DNA of 64,000 nucleotides from Dyadobacter sp. 676. Lineage in GTDB: Bacteria > Bacteroidota > Bacteroidia > Cytophagales > Spirosomataceae. The position numbers and the translations under genes are program-made. Below the pieces are notes generated by a model. It had not been told where the DNA came from. It saw only the letters and a list, made by a program, of their open reading frames with translations, and did no database searches. Each line of letters begins with the position of its first letter. The stretch's first letter is position 1. The DNA lies in assembly GCF_040448675.1 (NCBI RefSeq), contig NZ_CP159289.1:806001-870000 (forward strand), given 5' to 3'. Positions 1 through 8,708 of the stretch are shown one piece after another.

Positions 1-2
1 CG

Positions 3-128
3 GCCCGTTCCGATGATATTATCCGGGAAGGACAGCCATTCGGCAACCGTTTCGTGACAGTCCGTTACAGCTCCTTCAAAACCCCTCTGGCTTCGCCGCC
101 GCCCGAATGCCGCCAGGCAATTATTTAG
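3..128 (+). CDS. C-terminal fragment of an unidentified protein (5' end outside window)
   Basis: One frame is open from the window edge to a TAG at 126-128, giving about 41 residues ending in ...PPPECRQAII. The other two forward frames stop within the first 60 bases. The codon use (GC-rich third positions) resembles the neighbouring genes, and a hairpin follows at 184-207. The fragment is too short to assign a family, and it could also be non-coding. Confidence 0.4.
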   Translation, partial: ARSDDIIREGQPFGNRFVTVRYSSFKTPLASPPPECRQAII

Positions 129-183
129 GCACAAGGCAACCTGCTACCACGCCGTTGGCCGGCCTGCAATGCCTGGTCAAATC

Positions 184-207
184 CTGCATCCGCCGGAACG
201 GATGCAG
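184..207 (+). terminator. Hairpin downstream of the truncated first gene
   Basis: A perfect 9-bp stem (CTGCATCCG / CGGATGCAG) encloses a 6-base loop, 56 bases after the stop at 128 and 25 bases before the next start. There is no long T tract, so termination is inferred from position and symmetry only. Confidence 0.4.
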
Positions 208-231
208 TTATCCTACTAAATTGAAAATCCT

Positions 232-1158
232 ATGATGCACTCTTTACACCAAAAAGGGCTGCGAGTGCTTGGCATATTGCTTGCAATCGCCGGCTCGATC
301 CCCTCCGCTCACGCCCAGATGCCGAACGACGCCATTTATATGGGTAAAAAAACAGCCTGTCTGGCAGTTTCTTATACTCACAGCTCGTGGGACCAGTATT
401 GGGAGAATTCGCTGAAACGTGAAAACCTCAACATCGGTACGCATACCACGCAAAGCGTCATGCCGATGCTTGCTGTGGGTATCACCAAAAACCTGAATGC
501 GATTGTGGCCGTCCCCTACGTGTGGACGCAGGCCAGCGCGGGTAACCTGCGCTGGCAAAAAGGCTTTCAGGATGCTTCCGGCTGGTTGAAATACCGGTTC
601 CTGAACAAATCCGGCTTCTCGCTGCATGCGATCGCAGGCGGATCGATACCCGTTTCGGATTACATTCCCGACTTTCTTCCGATGTCGATCGGTTTACAAT
701 GCAAAACAGCCACAGTCAGGCTCCTTGCCAACTACCGTCATAAGAGCGGCATTTACCTGACCGCTTCGGGTTCCTACATCTTCCGAAGCAAAATCACCAT
801 CGATCGCGACTCGTACCTGGCCGATGGCAAGTTGTATAATACCAACAAAGTATCGGTCCCTAATGCCTACGACGCTTCCGCGAGACTGGGTTACCTCAAA
901 AAAGCCATTCAGGCCGAAGGTTTCATCGAATACGGGGCCTGCGACGGTGGCGACAATATTCGCCGCAACGACATGCCGTTCCCGACAAACAACATGAAAT
1001 CGACCGTCGTGGGAGTGTATGCCAAATTCCAGCCTAAAAATATCGGTGTCAACGCGCGCGCTTCACATGTGGTCGATGGCCGGAATGTCGGCCAGAGCAC
1101 TGCCTTTTCGGTTGGCGTGCTATACCAATTCCGTTACGCCAAAGAAGCTAACAACTAA
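232..1158 (+). CDS. Putative outer-membrane beta-barrel / transporter-like protein
   Basis: 308 residues with an N-terminal signal peptide: a basic start, a hydrophobic stretch at about residues 10-25, and a likely cleavage after SAHA near residue 28. The rest alternates short amphipathic segments with Gly/Tyr/Asn-rich turns and ends in an aromatic-rich strand (VGVLYQFRY), as outer-membrane barrels do. It resembles the loosely defined 'transporter' or phenol-degradation MetA-like barrel proteins, but I cannot name a substrate. Two adjacent ATG codons (232 and 235) are possible starts. The next gene follows after 17 bases, so the two are probably co-transcribed and may work together at the cell surface. 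Confidence 0.6.
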   Translation: MMHSLHQKGLRVLGILLAIAGSIPSAHAQMPNDAIYMGKKTACLAVSYTHSSWDQYWENSLKRENLNIGTHTTQSVMPMLAVGITKNLNAIVAVPYVWTQASAGNLRWQKGFQDASGWLKYRFLNKSGFSLHAIAGGSIPVSDYIPDFLPMSIGLQCKTATVRLLANYRHKSGIYLTASGSYIFRSKITIDRDSYLADGKLYNTNKVSVPNAYDASARLGYLKKAIQAEGFIEYGACDGGDNIRRNDMPFPTNNMKSTVVGVYAKFQPKNIGVNARASHVVDGRNVGQSTAFSVGVLYQFRYAKEANN

Positions 1159-1175
1159 TATTTGAGACAGAGACA

Positions 1176-2738
1176 ATGAAAATCAAAAATATCTCCTTCC
1201 GGCAGTCCGTCGCACGGCTGATAATGCCCGTCCTGACGGTGACAATGCTTTGGTCGTGCTCCAAAACCGTCGACGAGCCAACCGCGGGTATCAATACGCC
1301 GTCCAGCCTGGACGAAAGGGCCGGTACCTGGAAACCGTACGTCCTGGCGTCATCCGGTGAAATCGCAGTTGCCGAACCCAAAGCGGCAACGTCGGCGGAA
1401 TACAAGGCCGAACTGGAAAAGTTAAAACAAGCGACCGATGCCGTTACACCGCAGCAGCGCGATCAAATCAACTACTGGGGCGCAGGTGCTGTGTACCGGT
1501 GGAATGAAATAGCACGCGAATTGTGTGCCCGCTATAACAGCCCTCCCGCCTCCAACGCAGAAGGCAAATATCCCCTACCGGACGCTGCCAACCCATTGAA
1601 AGACCCCAAATTCCCGTTCGCCAACCCGCCCTACGCGGCCCGCGCCCTGGCGTACCTGAGCGTAGCGCAGTACGACGCGCTGATAGCCGCGTGGAACTAC
1701 AAATTTAAATACAACCGCAAAGCCCCTTCCAAAAACGACGCTTCGGTCAAAACGCTACTGCCCGTAAGCGATCTTCCGTCATATCCTTCTGAGGATGCGG
1801 TGGTAGCCGAAGTTTCAGTTGCCATTCTGAAAGCGATGTTCCCGAGCGAAGTGCCGTTCCTGGATGCTAAACTGGCCGAGCATAAACAAAGCAGGATTTC
1901 GGCAGGAATGAATGTCGAAAGCGATATTCTGGCCGGCTCGGAGCTGGGTAAGGCTGTTGGCGCAAAAATTATGGCGCGTGCCAAGACCGATAAAATGAGC
2001 GCCGCCAACAACCAGGCACAAACCGCCGCCATGATTGAGAATGCGCGCAAATTAGGTGTAACCGAGCCTTGGGTGAGCCAGGAATTTCCGCCTCGCCCGC
2101 CTATGCTCCCCACGTATGGCTTCGTCAAACCCTGGAATTTCGACTCTGCGACCGTCGCTACCCTTCGCCCCGAAGCACCGCCGGTTATCGGCAGCCCCGC
2201 CTATCAGAAAGACCTGAACGAATTGCTCGATATCGCTAAAAACCAGACCCGCGAACAGGCTCGCATTGCCAGCTTCTGGTCCGATGGCGTCGGCAGTTAT
2301 ACCCCTCCGGGCCATTGGCACAGGAAAGGCGCCGCGTTATGCCATGAAAATAAGTTCAGTGAGGTGCGTACCGCTCGCACGCTGGCATTGCTGGGCACCA
2401 CCATGCAGGATGCCGGGATCTGCTGCTGGGATGTGAAATATTACTACTATTACCCACGCCCCAACCAGATGAGCAGCAAAATCAAAACGTCGGTCGGGTT
2501 GCCCAACTTCCCCTCTTACACGTCGGGCCACTCGACGTTCTCCGGCGCGGCTGCCGAGGTATTGGCCCACATCTTTCCCGATAAAAAGAAGGAAGTCGAC
2601 GATATGGCCGCGGAAGCATCCGTATCCCGCATTTATGGTATGATCCACTACCGTTTCGACTGCGAAGCCGGCCTTTCTGCCGGACACAAAATCGGCGGGT
2701 ATGCCGTCGCGAGGGCAAAAACTGATGGCGCGGAATAA
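1176..2738 (+). CDS. PAP2-superfamily lipoprotein related to vanadium haloperoxidases
   Basis: 520 residues. An N-terminal signal ends in a lipobox (LWSC, Cys28), so it is probably a lipoprotein. All three PAP2/vanadium-haloperoxidase active-site motifs are present: K-x6-RP (Lys421 to Arg428-Pro429), SGH (Ser450-Gly-His452) and SR-x5-H-x3-D (Ser484-Arg485, His491, Asp495). In this superfamily these residues bind phosphate or vanadate, and the last His carries the phospho- or vanadyl intermediate. Bacteroidota haloperoxidase-like lipoproteins of this length are common, but sequence alone does not separate a halide oxidase from a phosphatase. It lies 17 bases behind the barrel protein and is followed by a strong terminator. 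Confidence 0.85.
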   Translation: MKIKNISFRQSVARLIMPVLTVTMLWSCSKTVDEPTAGINTPSSLDERAGTWKPYVLASSGEIAVAEPKAATSAEYKAELEKLKQATDAVTPQQRDQINYWGAGAVYRWNEIARELCARYNSPPASNAEGKYPLPDAANPLKDPKFPFANPPYAARALAYLSVAQYDALIAAWNYKFKYNRKAPSKNDASVKTLLPVSDLPSYPSEDAVVAEVSVAILKAMFPSEVPFLDAKLAEHKQSRISAGMNVESDILAGSELGKAVGAKIMARAKTDKMSAANNQAQTAAMIENARKLGVTEPWVSQEFPPRPPMLPTYGFVKPWNFDSATVATLRPEAPPVIGSPAYQKDLNELLDIAKNQTREQARIASFWSDGVGSYTPPGHWHRKGAALCHENKFSEVRTARTLALLGTTMQDAGICCWDVKYYYYYPRPNQMSSKIKTSVGLPNFPSYTSGHSTFSGAAAEVLAHIFPDKKKEVDDMAAEASVSRIYGMIHYRFDCEAGLSAGHKIGGYAVARAKTDGAE

Positions 2739-2752
2739 TCTGCGTTTGTGAT

Positions 2753-2800
2753 ACAAAAACGGGAAGCGGAACTGTTTCGAACTCCGCTTCCCGTTTTTGT
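2753..2800. terminator. Bidirectional intrinsic terminator between convergent genes
   Basis: A perfect 18-bp inverted repeat (2753-2770 with 2783-2800) has a 12-base loop, with A-rich left and T-rich right ends, so it can terminate transcripts on both strands. It sits between the end of the PAP2 lipoprotein and the end of the minus-strand YdeI-like gene. Confidence 0.9.
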
Positions 2801-2835
2801 ACTATAATATTCAATTTATTACGCCTAAACGGATT

Positions 2836-3318
2836 TTACTTATCCCCCGTCAGCCGTCTCCCATCCACGAGCATATCGATCATCTTCGCGATGCGGGCTA
2901 CTTTGGTTTCGTCCTTTTTGGCAGCGTAAACCCAATCTCGGTATTCTTTTTGGGCGCTTTCGGTAAGCTTCTGAAAGTTGGCATAGGCGCGAGGCTCGTC
3001 TTTGAGGCAATCGATCAGCTCTTTCGGAATAGATAGCCCCGAACCGTCGGCATACAACACGACTGTCACCCAGTCGCCTTCTTTTTTCCCGATCTTTTTT
3101 CTGATCTCGGCTTTTACCGGAAGAAAAAGCTGTCCGCCGCCCATGGGCATCAGGTTGTAGCCGAGCAATTCATAATCGTCGATACGGCCTTTGACCTTCA
3201 CCATGCCGAACTTACGCTTGATGTCCTGCCGGACGTCCGGGATGACTACGTACGTCCAACCACCTTTCCCGGGAAATTTTTCCAGCTGATATTTCTTATC
3301 GACCAACAATTCCTCCAC
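2836..3318 (-). CDS. YdeI/OmpD-associated family protein (DUF1905 plus OmdA domains)
   Basis: 160 residues. The N-terminal half fits DUF1905 (residues about 5-90; WTYVVIPDV, GYNLMPMGGGQLFLPVKAEIR-like core). The C-terminal half fits the OmdA/YdeI helical domain (IPKELIDCLK ... FQKLTESAQKEYRDWVYAAK ... R). Members are small soluble proteins of unclear function, sometimes linked to peptide or bacteriocin resistance. The start is a GTG that overlaps the TAG stop of the upstream TfoX-like gene by one base (TAGTG), which suggests translational coupling. It is the last gene of the iorA-iorB-tfoX-ydeI run. Confidence 0.8.
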   Translation of the reverse strand: MEELLVDKKYQLEKFPGKGGWTYVVIPDVRQDIKRKFGMVKVKGRIDDYELLGYNLMPMGGGQLFLPVKAEIRKKIGKKEGDWVTVVLYADGSGLSIPKELIDCLKDEPRAYANFQKLTESAQKEYRDWVYAAKKDETKVARIAKMIDMLVDGRRLTGDK

Positions 3319-3674
3319 TATTTCTTCTTTTTCGACGACTTGGCAAATTTATTGAAAGCCAGACATTTGTTGATCCACGAATCGAAAGCTTCCCGCGAAG
3401 CATATCCTTCCGGACTTACGTACACGTATCCTATTGCCACCCGCCCGTTCATGACCATCGGCTTGACACCATTCATTTCCAGGGCCGCCTCGTACTCATC
3501 CGGGCCGATCCGGCATAGCAGTACGTCGTTACGGACGCAGATGCACATTTTGTCTTCGACCATAAAAGCCAAGCCCTGGAAGAGGCTTTTTTCCTCTACC
3601 AGGAGTTGAGCGCCCAGGGGATGACCGGCCAGGGCCTCGCGGACCCGGTTGGTTACTCGCTCGTCGTAGGCCAT
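3318..3674 (-). CDS. TfoX/Sxy N-terminal domain protein
   Basis: 118 residues covering essentially one TfoX_N domain (FQGLAFMVEDKMCICVRNDVLLCRIGPD, then a beta-strand core and the FDSWINKC helix). Stand-alone TfoX_N proteins lack the C-terminal DNA-associated domain of the competence regulator Sxy, and their role is unknown. The C-terminus is lysine-rich (SSKKKK). The gene begins 3 bases after the iorB-like stop and overlaps the next gene by one base, so it is translated in an operon with them. Confidence 0.85.
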   Translation of the reverse strand: MAYDERVTNRVREALAGHPLGAQLLVEEKSLFQGLAFMVEDKMCICVRNDVLLCRIGPDEYEAALEMNGVKPMVMNGRVAIGYVYVSPEGYASREAFDSWINKCLAFNKFAKSSKKKK

Positions 3675-3677
3675 TGT

Positions 3678-5840
3678 TTATGCGATGTTGTTGATATCAA
3701 AAGGCAACTTTCGGAGCCGCTTACCGGTTGCCGCGAATATCGCATTGCCCAACGCAGGCGCAACCGGCGGCAGGCCGGGTTCTCCCACTCCGCCCGGAAC
3801 AGCCCCGCTGTCGACGATGTGGATTTCCATCGGCGGTGCCTCGTTGATACGCATGACGTTGAACTGATGGTAGTTGGTCTGGTCACAAATGCCATTGGTG
3901 AACGTAATACCGTCTTTGATGGCTGCGGTGATACCCATTACGATGTTACCTTCGGTTTGTGCCTTTACGTTGTCGGGGTTCACATAATAGCCGCAATCGA
4001 TTACCGAAACCACTTTGTCGATCTTCACGCCGGCATCTTTTCTGGACACGGTGATGCAGCAAGCCGAAATACTTCCAAAAGATTTGAAGACCGCTATTCC
4101 TTTACCGCTGCCTTCCGGAAGCTTCTCGTTCCAGTTGGCCTTTTCGGCGAGCGTTTCCAGCACTTTTTTGAAGCGTTCGTCGGGAAGAATTTCAAGACGC
4201 GCCTGCAACGGGTCTTTTTTAGCCAGATGCGCCAGCTCGTCGATGAAGCATTCCTGCCCCCAGCCAAAATTGGAAGCATATACGGAACGCCACCAAACCA
4301 CGGGAATATCGGTTTTCACATTCGTCCAGCTGACTTTGGAGGCCGCCGCGAATTGATACTTGTTATTTCCCGTGCTGATTTCCTCGCTCAGCCATGGATC
4401 TGCTTCGTCGTCTTTGAGGCCTTTAAAAACCTGCCCTACAATCGACTCGCCGATCGCATGATGATGAAAACCGGTAATTTTTCCGTTTTCCACAAATCCC
4501 TGCATGTGACTCAGCATTCCCGGACGGTAAGGGCCCTGGGTAATATCGTCTTCGCGTGTCCAGATCACCTTTACAGGTTTTTTCAATTCCTTTGAAATAT
4601 GGCAGGCTTCCAGCAAAAAGTCGTGGTACGCCTTGCGGCCGAATGCGCCGCCCAGCAACGTTACATTGATTTTCACCTGCTCGGGCTTTACCTTCAAATA
4701 CCCGCAGACGTCCCGTAGTGCCCAGTCGGGTCCCTGAATGGGCGCCCATATCTCCACCGAGCCATCGTCCTTCACGTGCGCAACCGCGTTTTCGGGCTCG
4801 ATAGGCGCGTGCGCCAGGAACGGCGTTTCATAATGCGATTCCAACTTTTCCTTGGCGGTAGCGTATTTCGCGGTGAAATCGCCCTTCTCCTCAAAATTCA
4901 CTCCGTCTTTCTTCGCGGCCTCGTAGGTGGCGGCGAAATAGCCCGCAGTATCGACCGTCTTGGCATAATTGCCATTATCCCAATTGACTTTCAGCGCCCG
5001 TTTGCCTTTCAATGCGGCCCACCAGTTGGTAGCAACCACCGCCACGGCCTCCGAAGTCCGGTGCGGCATGGTGCGCTCCGTTTTCAATACCTTCAAAACG
5101 CCCTTTACCTTTTTGGTTTCCGAATCGTCGATGGACGCTACCTTGCCGTGGATCATCGGTGAATGCACGATAGCGGCATATACCATACCCGGTACGTCCA
5201 CGTCGAGCCCGTAAACAGCTTTTCCGGTCACCCGCTCAGGGACATCCAGGCGCTTGTTGTACTTCCCGATAATCTTGAAATCCTTCGGTTCTTTCAGTTT
5301 CGGCTCTTTCGGAATTTCGAGTTTCGACGCCTCATCCGCCAGTTCTCCGTAAGAAAGGCTCCTTCTACTTGCTTTGTGCCATATTTTACCGTCTTCCGCA
5401 GTGCATTCCGACACCGGCACATTCCACCGTTTGGCCGCGGTAGCCGCCAGCATTTCACGCGCCGCCGCTCCTGCCTTACGGATCGGCATCCACAGCTCCC
5501 GTACCGAGCTGCTGCCGCCCGAGGTCTGGCTGCCATATTTGCCTTTACCGTCGCTTTGTACGATAAGTACTTTTTCCAGGCTCACTTCGAGCTCCTCGGC
5601 AAGCAGCGAAGGTACCGCCTGCGTCGACCCCTGCCCCATATCCGGGCGTGGGTTAACCAGCGTGATATTGCCTGTGGTGTCGATAATAATGAATGGATTG
5701 ATTTCCAGCTTCAATACCGCCGGGGCGACCTTTTTCAGGGACGCATCTTTCGTAAAGCCTGTAATGCCAATGGCCAGTCCGAGCGACGTAAAACCGGCGG
5801 CTTTCAGGAAGTCGCGCCGTGATGTTTGTATATTTTCCAA
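3678..5840 (-). CDS. iorB: Molybdopterin-binding large subunit, isoquinoline 1-oxidoreductase beta-like
   Basis: 720 residues of the xanthine-dehydrogenase/aldehyde-oxidoreductase large-subunit family, single-chain IorB type. The N-terminus carries a twin-arginine signal (SRRDFLKAAGFTSLGLAIG, residues about 7-26), so the folded cofactor-loaded complex is probably exported by Tat. Cofactor-binding stretches include DMGQGSTQAVPSLLAEEL near residue 70 and GGAFGRKAYHDFLLEA mid-protein. The family's catalytic Glu lies in the C-terminal GGVGEPGLPP segment. The apparent start is TTG; no in-frame ATG lies nearby upstream. It partners the [2Fe-2S] subunit encoded 31 bases upstream. The natural substrate (N-heterocycle or aldehyde) cannot be told from sequence. 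Confidence 0.88.
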   Translation of the reverse strand: MENIQTSRRDFLKAAGFTSLGLAIGITGFTKDASLKKVAPAVLKLEINPFIIIDTTGNITLVNPRPDMGQGSTQAVPSLLAEELEVSLEKVLIVQSDGKGKYGSQTSGGSSSVRELWMPIRKAGAAAREMLAATAAKRWNVPVSECTAEDGKIWHKASRRSLSYGELADEASKLEIPKEPKLKEPKDFKIIGKYNKRLDVPERVTGKAVYGLDVDVPGMVYAAIVHSPMIHGKVASIDDSETKKVKGVLKVLKTERTMPHRTSEAVAVVATNWWAALKGKRALKVNWDNGNYAKTVDTAGYFAATYEAAKKDGVNFEEKGDFTAKYATAKEKLESHYETPFLAHAPIEPENAVAHVKDDGSVEIWAPIQGPDWALRDVCGYLKVKPEQVKINVTLLGGAFGRKAYHDFLLEACHISKELKKPVKVIWTREDDITQGPYRPGMLSHMQGFVENGKITGFHHHAIGESIVGQVFKGLKDDEADPWLSEEISTGNNKYQFAAASKVSWTNVKTDIPVVWWRSVYASNFGWGQECFIDELAHLAKKDPLQARLEILPDERFKKVLETLAEKANWNEKLPEGSGKGIAVFKSFGSISACCITVSRKDAGVKIDKVVSVIDCGYYVNPDNVKAQTEGNIVMGITAAIKDGITFTNGICDQTNYHQFNVMRINEAPPMEIHIVDSGAVPGGVGEPGLPPVAPALGNAIFAATGKRLRKLPFDINNIA

Positions 5841-5871
5841 TGTTTTCTGTGGCTAGGTTGATGAACTTGAA

Positions 5872-6363
5872 TTAGCGCTGACCGATCCCTTTTTCGGCCA
5901 CTTTCATTTCTGCCGAAGCGCGGTGGATCGCCTTGCGGATCCTGTCGTAAGTACCGCAACGGCACAGGTTGCCGCTCATGGCCGCGTCGATATCCGCGTC
6001 CGTCGGTGACGGGTTCGATTTCAGCAATGCGGCCGCCGACATAATCTGTCCCGATTGGCAGTAACCGCATTGCGGTACTTGCTCCTCGATCCAGGCCTTC
6101 TGGATAATGCTCATTTTGCCCTCGCCGATGCCTTCGATCGTCGTAATCTTATCGTTTTTCCCGATGCTCGAAACCGGCGTCTGGCAAGCCCGCGTCGGTT
6201 GGCCGTTCAGGTGGATCGTGCAGGCACCGCAAAGCGCCATACCGCACCCGAATTTGGTCCCTTTCAAATCGGCAAAGTCGCGTATCACCCAAAGCAATGG
6301 CATATCGGGTTCCACATCGACTTTCACCTTTTTACCATTCAATGATAGATTGTATACAGCCAT
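5872..6363 (-). CDS. iorA: [2Fe-2S] small subunit, isoquinoline 1-oxidoreductase alpha-like
   Basis: 163 residues with the two iron-sulfur domains of molybdenum hydroxylase small subunits. The plant-ferredoxin-type N-terminal cluster is ligated by Cys40, Cys45, Cys48 and Cys60 ([11 protein letters not shown]). The C-terminal helical domain has Cys99, Cys102, Cys134 and Cys136 (QCGYCQSGQ and GNLCRCGTY). It passes electrons from the molybdenum site of the IorB-like partner to an acceptor. No FAD subunit or cytochrome is encoded beside it. It has no signal peptide, so it would travel with the Tat-targeted large subunit. A Bacteroidota -7 element lies about 80 bases upstream (6444-6451). Confidence 0.92.
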   Translation of the reverse strand: MAVYNLSLNGKKVKVDVEPDMPLLWVIRDFADLKGTKFGCGMALCGACTIHLNGQPTRACQTPVSSIGKNDKITTIEGIGEGKMSIIQKAWIEEQVPQCGYCQSGQIMSAAALLKSNPSPTDADIDAAMSGNLCRCGTYDRIRKAIHRASAEMKVAEKGIGQR

Positions 6364-6443
6364 GGTGGTGGTGATGAAGATTTTATGAGAGTGGTGAATA
6401 ATCCTGTAAAATATTGCAAAATCTCTAACTTTTACAACTATTG

Positions 6444-6451
6444 CAAAACTA
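6444..6451 (-). promoter_or_regulatory. Bacteroidota-type -7 promoter element for iorA
   Basis: On the minus strand this reads TAGTTTTG, an exact match to TAnnTTTG. It sits between the DinB stop and the iorA start and gives a leader of roughly 75 bases. No clear -33 TTG was found. Confidence 0.5.
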
Positions 6452-6453
6452 TC

Positions 6454-6966
6454 TCAGGCTTTTAAAAAAATAAGTTGCCCCAGGTGATAGGCCTCGTGGT
6501 TAGTCCTGTTAATCAATATATTAAGCTTATTGCGGTGCGGTTCGCGCGCGAAATCCTCATCGGATACCGCATTGTGTTTGCTGAACCACTCCTCCGGGTC
6601 GAGTTCGGCGAAGTAGCGGGTCAGTGCCGCATTCAGATTTGCCCATTTGGCTTTCAGATCGGTTACCGATGGAATTTCAGCAAACGTACGGTCGGGATTT
6701 TTCACAAAAAGCTCGTCGAGCTCCGGGTAAAGGCGTTCGCCCAGGCCGAGCAGCGAGATCATACCGTCGTTGACCGCGATTAAATGCCCCAGCAGGTAAA
6801 CCGCCCGGTTTTTGCCTTCGGCGACGGGCTCCGATAAACGTTCCTCCGGCAATTTGGCCAGCCAGCCGTTCAGACGTTGGTTTTGCAGCTCCCAGTTGGA
6901 GACTACCATTTTGATAAACAATGCTCTTGCCTCTTTCAGGGCTGTGGTTTCGTCCTGCGTGTCCAT
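6454..6966 (-). CDS. DinB-family four-helix metal-binding protein
   Basis: 170 residues with a DinB/YfiT-like layout. The first helix carries NWELQNQRLNGWLAKLP, the second has the metal-ligand motif LLGHLIAVND, and the last has NHEAYHLGQL, whose histidines complete the usual three-His site. Members are putative metal-dependent hydrolases or transferases acting on small thiols; this one cannot be assigned a substrate. It stands alone on the minus strand, separated from iorA by its own stop and the iorA promoter. Confidence 0.8.
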   Translation of the reverse strand: MDTQDETTALKEARALFIKMVVSNWELQNQRLNGWLAKLPEERLSEPVAEGKNRAVYLLGHLIAVNDGMISLLGLGERLYPELDELFVKNPDRTFAEIPSVTDLKAKWANLNAALTRYFAELDPEEWFSKHNAVSDEDFAREPHRNKLNILINRTNHEAYHLGQLIFLKA

Positions 6967-7096
6967 GGTAAAGGTTTCTGGATGTTTGGTGGTTAAAAAA
7001 ACGGATTGGCTCCGTCTCCGACAACAACATCTTCCCCTTCAACGATCGCAATCGGAAGTATTTATTTTTTATGAAGCTCAAATAGGACGCATTCCG

Positions 7097-8143
7097 CTAG
7101 GGATTACGCCAGGACACACCTATCAATTTATAGCCCTTATCTGTCCTTAAAAACGAGTAATTCTCCTGATAATCAAGGCGGCCGTCTTTATCGGTGAAGT
7201 TGGATGTAACATCGAATGCAGGATAACGCCCGGCGTCACCCGGAATGCATCCGTCAAAAAACGGTTCGAACGATCCTCCGGTGTGAATATAAGGGTTCAG
7301 GCCAAATATAGTCAGTCCGGTAAAGACACTGATCCTGTGGTCGCGGACCGGCTGCAATCGGGCCGCCAACCGGCTACCGCACTTTTGTATGAATTCATCA
7401 CCCGACATCCGCTTCCAGCCCTCATATTCAGGCAGTGAACTAACCAACGAATCGTGTGCGAATTCCCGCAGCTTAGCAAGGTCCGGCAGCGCAGCCAGGT
7501 ACTCTTCGCGGAACCACTTGTCGAATTCCTTCTGATAATCCATAAATACATACCATTTGCCGTTGACGCCCCTGACCGAGTAATACAAGCTTGTGTCTCC
7601 GGGCGTGTTTTGAATTCGGGCCGAATACCAATTAATCTGCCCATTTATTTCAAAACTGTCGACCAGCACTTCGTTCTGTGCATTGATCAGCATCATACTA
7701 CCGCCTTTCCACAACCAATGCTCACAGTCACCCTTCTCGCAATCTTCGCCATCCCACCCTACCCGTCTGGCATCCTTGATCACCATGGCCATGCCATTTT
7801 GAAACCTGCTAACATCATCATAAACAGCCGGTATTACTATCTTTCCATTGTTATCGAAAAAACCGGCCTTATCGGTAATGCGATCTCTAAAACGAATTTT
7901 TCCATCGCTTTCACAATCGTCGATTGCGTCGAATGCGTAAACGCTGTCTTCCCCAACCACCCGACCATTAGCCAGTTTGTAGTAATGACGGTATTGGGTG
8001 CCATCGGTCGTATCTAATATTGCGGTAATGCTTGCCCTGCCGTTTGTATCAGCATGCGCCGGCTCATTTTGCTGCGCAATGGCTGCGGAAACCAGATTTC
8101 CCGCTACTATCAGCAGCAAGTATCTTTTTAGTGTTCCAAACAT
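7097..8143 (-). CDS. Secreted WG-repeat-containing protein
   Basis: 348 residues with a signal peptide (LLLIVAGNLVSAAIAQ, cleavage near residue 24). One recognisable WG repeat (KAGFFDNNGKIVIPAVYDDV, then RFQNGMAMV) lies around residues 90-120, and a degenerate repeat-like stretch follows. The C-terminal third is a separate mixed alpha/beta region ending in a strand-rich segment (YSFLRTDKGYKLIGVSW). WG-repeat proteins are common exported proteins of unknown role in Bacteroidota. It starts 2 bases after the DUF3052 stop, so the pair forms an operon. Confidence 0.7.
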   Translation of the reverse strand: MFGTLKRYLLLIVAGNLVSAAIAQQNEPAHADTNGRASITAILDTTDGTQYRHYYKLANGRVVGEDSVYAFDAIDDCESDGKIRFRDRITDKAGFFDNNGKIVIPAVYDDVSRFQNGMAMVIKDARRVGWDGEDCEKGDCEHWLWKGGSMMLINAQNEVLVDSFEINGQINWYSARIQNTPGDTSLYYSVRGVNGKWYVFMDYQKEFDKWFREEYLAALPDLAKLREFAHDSLVSSLPEYEGWKRMSGDEFIQKCGSRLAARLQPVRDHRISVFTGLTIFGLNPYIHTGGSFEPFFDGCIPGDAGRYPAFDVTSNFTDKDGRLDYQENYSFLRTDKGYKLIGVSWRNP

Positions 8144-8145
8144 CT

Positions 8146-8559
8146 TTACCTGTCTTTAACCCTGATCACCAATTTCAAACCCGACCAAACCGCATCGACA
8201 GCGCACACTTTTACATCTACAAGGCCGATCGGCAATGCAAGATTCCGGATGACGTCCTCCGTGACATCGGTGGGGACCTTCGAAGCTTTTTTGGGCCAGG
8301 AAATCCAGATAATACCGTTCGGGACTATCTCGGTTTTCAATGCGGCTAAGTCCTTTTCCAGGCTGGACGCCTGTCCGGTAAAATAATGGATGAAATCTAC
8401 CCCTGGCGTGGGTTCTTCAACGACCACAATATCAGCAGGTAGCCCTTCCAGCAAATCGAAATAGTGCCCGGGCGGATCCACGAACCTGACTTTAAAGCCG
8501 GGTTTGATACCCAGCTTTTTGACAAGACTTGTATTGGAATAACCTGCCTGAGCTGCCAT
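8146..8559 (-). CDS. DUF3052 family protein
   Basis: 137 residues starting GYSNTSLVKKLGIKPG, then VDPPGHYFDLLEGLP, and later NGIIWISWPKKASKVPTDVTEDVIR, matching the DUF3052 layout with its conserved WxSWPKK segment. The family is small, cytosolic and functionally unassigned. It is the first gene of a two-gene minus-strand operon with the WG-repeat protein and is divergent from the DUF819 gene. Confidence 0.75.
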   Translation of the reverse strand: MAAQAGYSNTSLVKKLGIKPGFKVRFVDPPGHYFDLLEGLPADIVVVEEPTPGVDFIHYFTGQASSLEKDLAALKTEIVPNGIIWISWPKKASKVPTDVTEDVIRNLALPIGLVDVKVCAVDAVWSGLKLVIRVKDR

Positions 8560-8708
8560 AGTATAAGTAAATGATATATTGCCAGTAAGTTACAAACCCG
8601 CTGTTTCAGACACAAGCAACCTTGTGTAAAAGCTTTAAAAGAATGCATTTCCGGCACTTTTCACCTATTTTTAGCCATTCACTTTTCCCTAATCTGTAAT
8701 TCCAACGC

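Noticed and set aside
3606..4595. Long open frame on the + strand opposite iorB
   Set aside because: It is antisense to a clearly conserved molybdopterin-binding subunit and has no recognisable domain.
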